DNA of 30,160 nucleotides from an uncultured Clostridia bacterium (GTDB lineage: Bacteria; Bacillota; Clostridia; UBA1381). The notes below the pieces were generated by a model. That model ran no database searches, was not told where the DNA came from, and was given only the letters and a program-made list of their open reading frames with translations. Numbering within the stretch: the first letter of the stretch is position 1; every line of letters starts with the position of its first letter. The stretch spans positions 17,482 to 47,641 of the forward strand of contig CAJTUY010000012.1 in NCBI GenBank assembly GCA_910579415.1. The letters are read 5' to 3'. The position numbers and the translations under genes are program-made. Shown in pieces: positions 5,739-12,975 of the stretch.

Positions 5739-7709
5739 ATGAAAAAACTAATTTCAATGCTGATTGCATGCGCAATGCTTGCTTCAGCGGCAGTTTCATT
5801 TGCAGCCGCTCCGTCTGAATACGACGGCAAAGCATATGGAACGCTCGGCTACGAGTCAAACGACCCGGACGGTGAGTTTAATCTTGCCGTAATCGCAAAC
5901 GGTAAAGTTGACATTGTGGGAGATGCGATGTACATTAAGGGCAGTGTTTATTCAAATGATACTATTTACGTAGGCGACGGTGCGGGAAATAAGGTTGACG
6001 GTTTGTTTATTTCAGGTGTAAAAGGTATGACAGATTACACAACCGGCGGTGATTTGCCCGACCAGTTCCGTGCTGGATATATTCATGTAAATGATTATCA
6101 TGAGGAAAATGTTACAAATGCTTACAGTACAACACTAGACTACGAGGGTGCTATTCTTGACAAGGAAACATCGTTTGAATGTTCATATGATGAATTTGTA
6201 GTTCCTGAAATTGCCAATAAGCTTGGCGATGTTACAATGAATGTATATGCACAGGGAGCATGGACATGGGATGTTGCTCGCGGCGCATATCAGCTTCCGG
6301 CAGAGGATGGACCTCAGACAATTACAGAGGATACATATATTGAAAATCTGACAATGAATGGTTCTTGGGTTGATGCATATCATGAAGCTATGATTATTGA
6401 TACCACAGAAGGCGATGTTACGGTAGTAATCAATAATCTTGTTAATCCGGTAAATCCAAGTATTACTGTTGTAGGTGACCATGAAGCTTATATTTATATA
6501 AATAATATAAATATGCTTAAGGATATGAGAATTAACTACGACAACAACACAAGCACATGGCAGTATGAAAAGAAGGGAAGCGCAGAGCATACCCATCTTT
6601 ATATAAATGGCGGCGATGTTGAACTTGCAACTGATAAAATTGCTGTTGCAGATGTAGCCGTTAATGCAGACACACTTAAAATTTCAGCTACGACAGTATT
6701 GGGCGGTGATATTGCTTCAAGCGCCAAAGAGTTTACTATTATGGGCGGACAGACGGAAGTAACAGGTATAGTACGCGTTCCTAATGCAGCTTCAAAGGTC
6801 ATTGACAACGGTACTCTTTACGGGCAGCTTTATACTGATACTTTAACGATTAACGGCGCTGCAAGCATAATCTGGAAGGCTGATACTGCTGCTGCGAAGG
6901 GTGAACCAACGCCTGACACGACTCCTGTGCCGACAGAGGAACCAACGCCTGCTCCTGTTCCGGACGGAGAGGAAATTGACCTTAACGGTGTAGGTTATGC
7001 CTATATATTCGGTTATGAGCCGAAAATACACTATGAATATGATGATGTGACAGGCGGAAAGCTTGTTGCCGAAGTAGAAATGGCACCGCAGGATGCTGTT
7101 ACAAGAGAACAGGTTGCAGCTATGATTATGCGCCTTATAGACCAGAAGTATGATACAAAGAATGTACGATATACTGTTACTCCGAACATTGCTCAGCATG
7201 CAGGTACATGGTATGAACGCGGTTTGGCATATCTTGCGGAAAAAGGCACGTTTAATGATACTACATCTGTTGATACAGGTGCAGTAACGAGAGGCGAGGT
7301 CGCAAAGCTTGTTGCTTACGGCTTAAATCTTTCAGATACAGCTTCTACTGATTTTGTTGATATAGCTAATAGTCCGTATAAGTCATATATAGAAATAATG
7401 GCTGCTTACGGATATATGCAGGGTATGGGTGCGTCAGAATTTCAGCCTGATAAGGTGATGACAAGAGCAGAATTTTGTTCGATGTTTAATCAGATTATCG
7501 GCAGAGAAAACGCAGCGCTTGAAAGCGCGGACGGTATACAGGTAACGCCTGAGCTTTACTCAATAGTTGACCTTGACGGTCATTGGGCAAAGGATATTAT
7601 GCTTCGTGCAACAAGCGCATATAATGCAGATGGATATGTTGATGTTGAAACAAGACTTGCAAACATCAGAAATGAGCTTGATAAGTACGATGCTCAGAAG
7701 TGGTTCTAA
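5739..7709 (+). CDS. Secreted S-layer homology (SLH) domain protein
   Basis: 656 residues. A Sec signal peptide is clear (basic KK, hydrophobic core, probable cleavage near AVSFA-AAP). Residues about 25-385 are beta-rich, with repeated short strands and phrases such as GGDVELATDKIAVADVAVNA, suggestive of a beta-helix; I do not recognise a named family. A Pro/Thr linker (about 388-408) rich in PTP repeats follows. The rest carries SLH-like units: AVTREQVAAMIMRL, AVTRGEVAKLVAYGL, FQPDKVMTRAEFCSMF, and a last partial one near DLDGHWAKDIM. SLH domains bind pyruvylated secondary wall polymer, so the N-terminal part is probably displayed on the cell surface. It is monocistronic, with its own promoter and terminator. 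Confidence 0.85.
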   Translation: MKKLISMLIACAMLASAAVSFAAAPSEYDGKAYGTLGYESNDPDGEFNLAVIANGKVDIVGDAMYIKGSVYSNDTIYVGDGAGNKVDGLFISGVKGMTDYTTGGDLPDQFRAGYIHVNDYHEENVTNAYSTTLDYEGAILDKETSFECSYDEFVVPEIANKLGDVTMNVYAQGAWTWDVARGAYQLPAEDGPQTITEDTYIENLTMNGSWVDAYHEAMIIDTTEGDVTVVINNLVNPVNPSITVVGDHEAYIYINNINMLKDMRINYDNNTSTWQYEKKGSAEHTHLYINGGDVELATDKIAVADVAVNADTLKISATTVLGGDIASSAKEFTIMGGQTEVTGIVRVPNAASKVIDNGTLYGQLYTDTLTINGAASIIWKADTAAAKGEPTPDTTPVPTEEPTPAPVPDGEEIDLNGVGYAYIFGYEPKIHYEYDDVTGGKLVAEVEMAPQDAVTREQVAAMIMRLIDQKYDTKNVRYTVTPNIAQHAGTWYERGLAYLAEKGTFNDTTSVDTGAVTRGEVAKLVAYGLNLSDTASTDFVDIANSPYKSYIEIMAAYGYMQGMGASEFQPDKVMTRAEFCSMFNQIIGRENAALESADGIQVTPELYSIVDLDGHWAKDIMLRATSAYNADGYVDVETRLANIRNELDKYDAQKWF

Positions 7710-7718
7710 ATATAATTC

Positions 7719-7748
7719 AAAAAGCTTCGGTTATGCCGAAGCTTTTTT
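7719..7748 (+). terminator. Terminator after the SLH gene
   Basis: Stem AAAAAGCTTCGG / CCGAAGCTTTTT with a 5-nt loop (7731-7735), running into T residues. The A/T outer part makes it potentially bidirectional. Confidence 0.92.
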
Positions 7749-7759
7749 GTTGTGAAATA

Positions 7760-7788
7760 TTGACAAAGCCTTTAATGTATTGTAGAAT
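7760..7788 (+). promoter_or_regulatory. Promoter of rhaB
   Basis: Perfect TTGACA (7760-7765), a 17-bp spacer and TAGAAT (7783-7788), about 35 nt before the ATG. No obvious operator palindrome was seen. Confidence 0.8.
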
Positions 7789-7822
7789 GAATATATACTG
7801 TACATAGAAAAGAGGTAACAAT

Positions 7823-9310
7823 ATGGGCAAAACATATAAATTCTTAGCATTTGATTTCGGCGCATCGTCGGGACGCGCAATGCTTGCTAAATTTGACGGC
7901 GAAAAAATCACTTTAGAGGAAAAACACAGATTTTCAAATGACCCGGTAAATATTAACGGCGACTTGCATTGGGATATATTGAGGCTGTTTTTTGAGATAA
8001 AACAGGGTATTTTAAAGTGCGCAAATTCAGGTGACAGTGATATTGACTGTATAGGTATCGATACATGGGGCGTTGATTACGGTCTTCTGGACGAAAATGA
8101 CAAGCTTTTGGGTAATCCGTATCACTATCGTGATACACGTACTGAGGGAATGTATGACGAAGCATTTAAGATAGTGCCTAAAGAGGAGATATTTAAAGAA
8201 ACGGGTATAGCATTTAACTGGTTTAATACTCTTTATCAGCTTCTTTCAGCCAAGCTGTCGGGTAACAGCGCGTTAAAAAATGCAAAAACGCTGCTTATGA
8301 TGCCCGATTTATTTAACTTTTTCCTTACAGGGGTAAAAAAGACTGAGTATACCAATGCTTCAACAACACAGATGTATAACAGCGAAAAGTATGAGTGGTC
8401 TTATGATATGCTCAAAAAGTTTGGTATTCCGACAGATATTTTGACGGAGGTGATTTTTCCGGGTGAAATTGTAGGTACAGTTAAACCAGAGCTTGCAGAG
8501 GAACTGGGTATTAAAGAAGTTCCCGTTGTTGCGGTTGCATCACATGATACGGGCAGCGCTGTTGCTTCAGTACCTGTTGTGGATAAGAAGGACTTCATAT
8601 ATATATCCTCAGGCACATGGTCGCTTATGGGTGTTGAGCTTGAAAAACCGAACACTTCAGACGGAGCTTTTGAGTATAACTTTACAAATGAGGGAGGAGT
8701 TAATAAAACAATCCGCTTCCTTAAAAATATAATGGGCTTGTGGCTGATACAGGAATCGAAGCGTCAGTGGGCGCGTGAAGGCGAGGAACTTTCATTTGAC
8801 GAGTTGGAAAGACAGGCAAATGCGGCAGAACCGTTTGCAAGTCTTATAGACCCAGACTATGCGGAATTTCAGACACCGGGCAATATGCCGAAGCGTATTA
8901 AGGAATATTGCATGAAAACCGGTCAGAAAGTACCCCAGACAAAAGGTGAGGTTGTAAGATGTATCGCAGAGAGCCTTGCGTTTAAGTACCGTCAGACTGT
9001 TGAGGGGATGGAGGACGTTACAGGCAATGAATATAATGTAGTTAATATTGTCGGCGGCGGAATTAAGGATAAAATGATTTGTCAGTTTACGGCAAATGCC
9101 ACAAAACGTGTTGTAAGTACGGGACCGGTTGAGGCTACAAGTATAGGAAATGTTGTTGTTCAGGCAATGGCAATGGGTGCGATAAAGGATATTAACGAAG
9201 GAAGAAAAGTAGTCAGAAATTCGTTTGATATAACCGAATATCAGCCTCAGGATAATGCTGCATGGGATGCGGCTTATGATAAGTGGAAAGAAATTATTAA
9301 AAAAATATAA
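7823..9310 (+). CDS. rhaB: Rhamnulokinase
   Basis: 495 residues, typical of the FGGY kinase family. The rhamnulokinase signature FDFGASSGRAML opens the protein. IDTWGVDYGLLD and the NPYHYRDTRT substrate-site motif follow, then SHDTGSAVASVP and ISSGTWSLMG in the second ATPase-fold domain, and IVGGGIKDKMICQ near the adenine-binding region. It phosphorylates L-rhamnulose to L-rhamnulose 1-phosphate in the cytoplasm. GAGGT lies about 8 nt before the ATG. The gene stands alone between a promoter and a terminator. Rhamnose isomerase and a classical RhaD are not in the window; the class II aldolase-like gene at 25750 is a possible but unlinked partner. Confidence 0.95.
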   Translation: MGKTYKFLAFDFGASSGRAMLAKFDGEKITLEEKHRFSNDPVNINGDLHWDILRLFFEIKQGILKCANSGDSDIDCIGIDTWGVDYGLLDENDKLLGNPYHYRDTRTEGMYDEAFKIVPKEEIFKETGIAFNWFNTLYQLLSAKLSGNSALKNAKTLLMMPDLFNFFLTGVKKTEYTNASTTQMYNSEKYEWSYDMLKKFGIPTDILTEVIFPGEIVGTVKPELAEELGIKEVPVVAVASHDTGSAVASVPVVDKKDFIYISSGTWSLMGVELEKPNTSDGAFEYNFTNEGGVNKTIRFLKNIMGLWLIQESKRQWAREGEELSFDELERQANAAEPFASLIDPDYAEFQTPGNMPKRIKEYCMKTGQKVPQTKGEVVRCIAESLAFKYRQTVEGMEDVTGNEYNVVNIVGGGIKDKMICQFTANATKRVVSTGPVEATSIGNVVVQAMAMGAIKDINEGRKVVRNSFDITEYQPQDNAAWDAAYDKWKEIIKKI

Positions 9311-9337
9311 TTTATGGACAATTTAATCATAATCTAT

Positions 9338-9372
9338 AAAAATTCTCATAGTCTATACTATGAGAATTTTTT
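9338..9372 (+). terminator. Terminator-like hairpin between rhaB and the sipL-like gene
   Basis: A perfect 14-bp stem (AAAAATTCTCATAG at 9338-9351 with CTATGAGAATTTTT at 9358-9371), a 6-nt loop and a U-tract. It ends 2 nt before the TGGAGG ribosome binding site of the next gene, which is unusually close. It may terminate rhaB, act in the sipL leader, or both. Confidence 0.85.
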
Positions 9373-9387
9373 ATGGAGGATAAAGAC

Positions 9388-10929
9388 ATGGAATTGATAA
9401 AGGAAAACGTAAAGGTGAACCAGGTTTCCTGCAAGGGAAACGCGCAGGTGCTTGTGGACGAGGATATAATCGTACCCGATGTAAAGCCCGATATATTAAA
9501 AATATTACAGCTTGACGCGGTGTCCTGCATTACAAGCAAGTCCATCATTAAAGGAAAAGCAGTTATAAACGGCAGAGTGGATTTAAAGATTTTGTACATA
9601 CCGGACAGTGAACGTGAAAAAATCAAGAGCATAATAACCTCGTTTCATTTTACTCAAAACGTCGACAGTCAGAAAATTGACGACGGGATGACAATAATTG
9701 CCGCGTCTAATGTTGAGCGCGCTGAGTTTTCGCTTATAAACAGCCGTAAACTTCGTGTTAAAGTGGTTGTAGGCGTTGATTATGAAGTGGTTGCCGAGCA
9801 GGATGTTGAAATAGCGGTTGAAGCGGGTGACAGTGACAGCGCCGAACTTTTAAGGGAGAGCGTGCAGCTTCAGAACTGTATTAACCTGTCGGAAACAGAA
9901 TTCACACTAAAAGAAAGCATTGAAGTTCCGAGCGGTCAGAGTTCAATTGGTGAGCTTCTGAAGGTAGATGCGAAGATAACCGATTCGGAATATAAGACGG
10001 TTACGGATAAAATAGTTGTAAAGGGTGCGGTAGGAGTATGCGTGCTTTATACAGATGAAGAATGTAAAATACAATTCATGGAAATGGAAGTGCCGTTTAC
10101 AGAGGTGTTTGACTGTGCCGAAGTCGGTGACGATACAATATGCGATATTGACTATACCATATCTGAGGTCCGTTATGACGTAACAGAGGACGGTGACGGT
10201 GACAGACGTGTTGTGGACCTTGAAATTACGGTAGCGGCACAGATAAAAGCCACTGAGAATGTATCGGTTGATATGATTTGCGATTGTTATGAGCCGTTTA
10301 TGAAAACACAGCTTCTTAAAGAAGAGGTTGAGCTTGAGGAAATCGTATCTCGTCCGTCAGCGCAGAATACGCTCCGTGAAATGGTGGAAATTGAAAGCGG
10401 CGCGCCGGGTGTTTCGGGAGTGTATGATGTAATAACAAGACCTTATATCACAAAAACACAGCTTCAGCATGGCAAGCTATTGGCTGAAGGTAAGATTGAA
10501 ACATATATACTGTATCTGAGTGACAGCAGCGACAGCCCTGTTTACAGCATGAAAAAGGAAATACCGTTCAGCTATGTTCTTGACTGCGATAGTACGGAAG
10601 AGGATTTAATTCCTGAAATTAAAGCAGAAGTAAAACATACATCATATAATCTTAATATTGCAGGTGAGATTGAGCTTAGGTGCATACTTGTACTTAATGC
10701 CAATATTATCCGCAAACGCAGAATTGAACTTATAAATGATGTTGTAGTTGCTGAAAAAGAGAACGACGAAAAGCGCGGTATTGTGGTTTATTTTGTGCAG
10801 AAGGGTGATAACCTTTGGGAGGTTGCGAAACGCTATGCTGTTCCGAGAGAGGAAATTTTGAAGTTTAATAATATGACAGAAGCAGATAAATTGGAAAGCG
10901 GAACCAGACTGTTTATTCCGAGCATGTAA
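9388..10929 (+). CDS. sipL: SipL-like spore coat morphogenesis protein (SPOCS/DUF3794 + LysM)
   Basis: 513 residues from the ATG at 9388, which follows TGGAGG (9374-9379) by 8 nt; an in-frame ATG at 9373 overlaps that site and is less likely. Most of the protein is beta-rich DUF3794/SPOCS-type repeats (for example CKGNAQVLVDEDIIVPDVKPD near the start, and later blocks around YITKTQLQHGKLLAEGKIET). The last ~50 residues are a LysM domain, YFVQKGDNLWEVAKRYAVPR to LESGTRLFIPS. This order and length match SipL of Clostridioides difficile, which works with SpoIVA to anchor the coat on the forespore. A DUF3794-LysM protein of other function is possible. It marks the host as spore-forming. Confidence 0.85.
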   Translation: MELIKENVKVNQVSCKGNAQVLVDEDIIVPDVKPDILKILQLDAVSCITSKSIIKGKAVINGRVDLKILYIPDSEREKIKSIITSFHFTQNVDSQKIDDGMTIIAASNVERAEFSLINSRKLRVKVVVGVDYEVVAEQDVEIAVEAGDSDSAELLRESVQLQNCINLSETEFTLKESIEVPSGQSSIGELLKVDAKITDSEYKTVTDKIVVKGAVGVCVLYTDEECKIQFMEMEVPFTEVFDCAEVGDDTICDIDYTISEVRYDVTEDGDGDRRVVDLEITVAAQIKATENVSVDMICDCYEPFMKTQLLKEEVELEEIVSRPSAQNTLREMVEIESGAPGVSGVYDVITRPYITKTQLQHGKLLAEGKIETYILYLSDSSDSPVYSMKKEIPFSYVLDCDSTEEDLIPEIKAEVKHTSYNLNIAGEIELRCILVLNANIIRKRRIELINDVVVAEKENDEKRGIVVYFVQKGDNLWEVAKRYAVPREEILKFNNMTEADKLESGTRLFIPSM

Positions 10930-10931
10930 AA

Positions 10932-10970
10932 AAGAACAGGATTGTACATACAATCCTGTTCTTGTATTTT
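10932..10970. terminator. Bidirectional terminator between convergent genes
   Basis: A perfect 14-bp stem (AAGAACAGGATTGT at 10932-10945 with ACAATCCTGTTCTT at 10950-10963) and a 4-nt loop. T residues follow on the + strand, and a T run follows on the minus strand, so it can serve both sipL and the minus-strand zinc-ribbon gene. Confidence 0.92.
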
Positions 10971-10987
10971 GTTAATAAAAGATATAA

Positions 10988-11305
10988 TCACATAATTAAA
11001 AAAGTATTCCATACAGCAAATAATATAAGTATTATACTTATACCGGAAAAGGCGCATATAATGTATTCTTTTGCATAGCCGTAGGATTTTCCGCGCTTTA
11101 TAATATACATTATAAAGCCGACTGGCGGAATGAGAAATGAAAGCATTTTAAAAATCAATACATAAACCGGTGTCTTGTTTTGTGATGCTCCGCATTTAGG
11201 ACAGATTAAAGCTTTTTTGCTTATAATAGTACCGCAGCTTTTGCAGTGATATTCAGGCATTATATCTTCATGCCGTTTTTCTTGTGTAGTTTCCTTTGTT
11301 ATCAT
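10988..11305 (-). CDS. Zinc-ribbon membrane protein, unknown function
   Basis: 105 residues. A short polar N-terminus leads to a zinc-ribbon with CKSC (Cys21, Cys24) and CPKC (Cys35, Cys38). Two hydrophobic segments follow (about residues 47-68 and 80-103) separated by a basic loop. This is the common zinc-ribbon plus transmembrane layout of small Firmicute membrane proteins with no assigned role. The start is supported by AGGAGG 6 nt upstream on the minus strand and by a consensus promoter further up. It is the only confident minus-strand gene in the window and is divergent from the XRE regulator gene. Confidence 0.8.
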   Translation of the reverse strand: MITKETTQEKRHEDIMPEYHCKSCGTIISKKALICPKCGASQNKTPVYVLIFKMLSFLIPPVGFIMYIIKRGKSYGYAKEYIICAFSGISIILILFAVWNTFLIM

Positions 11306-11352
11306 TTGTTTCCTCCTGTTACAATTTTAAATCCTTTTACTATACATATAAG

Positions 11353-11381
11353 ATTATAACTCATATATATCTAATTGTCAA
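11353..11381 (-). promoter_or_regulatory. Promoter of the zinc-ribbon gene
   Basis: On the minus strand, perfect TTGACA (11376-11381), a 17-bp spacer and perfect TATAAT (11353-11358). This is the closest match to the sigma-A consensus in the window. Confidence 0.88.
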
Positions 11382-11463
11382 ATATAATATGTAATTTTAT
11401 TATCTTAATGGGAAATGTTATTGGTGTTGTATTTTTGATAAAATTAAAAAAAGTGGTGATTAT

Positions 11464-11790
11464 ATGAATTACAGTACAATAGGAACAAATATAAAGTCAG
11501 AACGTAACAAACAAAATATTACTCAGGAACAATTAGCTGAAAAAGCAGGTATAACTACTAATTTTTTAGCTTGTATTGAGGTGGGAATTAAAAGAGGCAG
11601 TTTTGAAACTTATGTGAATATTGCCAATGCCCTGCATGTTACGCTTGACAGCCTGACTGCCGAAATAATTCCGGCGTGTAAGGAAAATCCTTTAAAAAAC
11701 AGATTGAATTACTGCTTCGACAATGCATCGGAGGAAACGCAGAAGCTTATAGTGAAAATTGCAGAAGACATTACGGATATATATAGATAA
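11464..11790 (+). CDS. XRE-family helix-turn-helix regulator
   Basis: 108 residues. Residues about 6-65 form a Cro/C1-type HTH: IGTNIKSERNKQNITQEQLA, then EKAGITTNFLACIEVGIKRG (recognition helix region), then YVNIANALHVTLDSL. The C-terminal 40 residues form an unassigned helical tail. It is probably a DNA-binding repressor in the cytoplasm; its target is unknown. The divergent zinc-ribbon gene, with its promoter between them, is a plausible target. GTGGTGATT upstream is a weak ribosome binding site, and no strong promoter was found in front of it. A terminator follows 1 nt after the stop. Confidence 0.85.
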   Translation: MNYSTIGTNIKSERNKQNITQEQLAEKAGITTNFLACIEVGIKRGSFETYVNIANALHVTLDSLTAEIIPACKENPLKNRLNYCFDNASEETQKLIVKIAEDITDIYR

Positions 11791-11814
11791 AAAAGCGGAA
11801 AAACCGCTTTTTTT
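11789..11814 (+). terminator. Terminator after the XRE regulator
   Basis: Stem AAAAAAGCGG / CCGCTTTTTT with a 5-A loop (11799-11803). It overlaps the stop codon and ends in a run of T. Confidence 0.88.
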
Positions 11815-11907
11815 ATATTCAAATTATGAAAAGTGTATATAATAACTTTGAGAGTTGAATATATGACAATGTAATATGATTGTAACAAACAGATAATGAT
11901 ACTGTAA

Positions 11908-11936
11908 TTGCAAAAACAGATATTGGGTGTTATAAT
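11908..11936 (+). promoter_or_regulatory. Promoter of the prsA-pfl unit
   Basis: TTGCAA (11908-11913), a 17-bp spacer and perfect TATAAT (11931-11936). The expected start is near 11943. Confidence 0.75.
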
Positions 11937-11952
11937 AGAAAAACGAAAACGT

Positions 11953-11972
11953 AACCACAATATATTGTGGTT
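11953..11972 (+). promoter_or_regulatory. Perfect 20-bp palindrome in the prsA leader
   Basis: AACCACAATATATTGTGGTT reads the same on both strands. It starts about 10 nt after the predicted transcription start, a position suited to a repressor site. As RNA it could also form a short hairpin, but no U-tract follows. The protein that would bind it is unknown. Confidence 0.55.
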
Positions 11973-12003
11973 AACAAATTAAATAGTATAAGGAGAATAT
12001 GAA

Positions 12004-12948
12004 ATGAAATTTGTTAAATTAGCAGGTATTGTAACGGCTGCATCGCTTGCACTTTGCGGCTGCTCAACAGAGAATGGAAAGCTGGCAATGAAAATAGGTG
12101 ATGAGGAAATAACGGTTGGAGCTGTTAAATTCCTTGCTGAATACGGACTGAGTTCAACCAGTGCAAAGCAGGCGGCGGAAATCATTGAGCAGAACTATAT
12201 AATTGATGAAATTGCCGATAAGGATAATATTGAGCTTACAGAGGACGAGGAAAAACAAATACGCTCGGCAGTTGCAAGCTTTAAGGCTGATATGGGCGGA
12301 AGAACTGCCGCAAACAAGCTTTTAAAGGAATACGGACTTGAGGATGATATATTAGAGGGAGTTTTCTCGGCTTCAGCATATGCTGAAAAGGTTTTGGGTA
12401 CACTAAACATAGAGGAAGCGACTGATGATGAGGTAAAGCAGTATATTACAGACAATTATCTGCATGCAAAGCATGTTCTTATTTCGACAAAGGACAGCGA
12501 AACAGGTGAGGAATACAGCGAGGAAAAACTGGCTGAAGCTGAAAAGAAGGCAAATGAGGTACTGGAAAAGGCTAAAAACGGCGAGGATTTTGACGCGCTT
12601 GTATCAGAATTCGGTGAAGACCCGGGTATGAAGGCAAGTCCTGAAGGATATTATTTCGGCGCAAATGAAATGGTAGCTGAATTTGAGGAGGCTACAAGGT
12701 CAATAGAGCCGGGCGGCATTACAATGTGCAAGTCTGATTTCGGATACCACATCATTAAAAGAATTCCGATTGACAATACTTCGGATGAATTCCAGAAATA
12801 TTACGAGCAAAATGCGACAATTGTAAAGGGAAATGTAAATAAGGAAAAAAGACTTGAGGCATTAAAGAAAAGAGCAGAGGAACTTGGAATAGAAATAACT
12901 GTAAATCAGGAAGTTATTGACGCTATTACCTTTGACGATGATAAATAA
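12004..12948 (+). CDS. prsA: PrsA-like foldase lipoprotein (parvulin-type PPIase)
   Basis: 314 residues. The N-terminus is a lipoprotein signal ending in the lipobox LCGC, with Cys20 as the likely lipidated residue. Residues about 30-150 form a helical SurA/PrsA-type chaperone arm. Residues about 152-262 are a parvulin domain (LHAKHVLIST, then FDALVSEFGEDPG, then KSDFGYHIIKRI). A lysine-rich helix closes the protein. Such proteins sit on the outer face of the membrane and help secreted proteins fold. The start at 12004 is chosen because the ATG at 11999 meets a stop two codons later; AAGGAG lies 8 nt before 12004. pfl begins 27 nt downstream with no terminator between. Confidence 0.88.
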   Translation: MKFVKLAGIVTAASLALCGCSTENGKLAMKIGDEEITVGAVKFLAEYGLSSTSAKQAAEIIEQNYIIDEIADKDNIELTEDEEKQIRSAVASFKADMGGRTAANKLLKEYGLEDDILEGVFSASAYAEKVLGTLNIEEATDDEVKQYITDNYLHAKHVLISTKDSETGEEYSEEKLAEAEKKANEVLEKAKNGEDFDALVSEFGEDPGMKASPEGYYFGANEMVAEFEEATRSIEPGGITMCKSDFGYHIIKRIPIDNTSDEFQKYYEQNATIVKGNVNKEKRLEALKKRAEELGIEITVNQEVIDAITFDDDK

Positions 12949-12975
12949 TTTCAGAAAATAGCAGGAGGAAGGACT

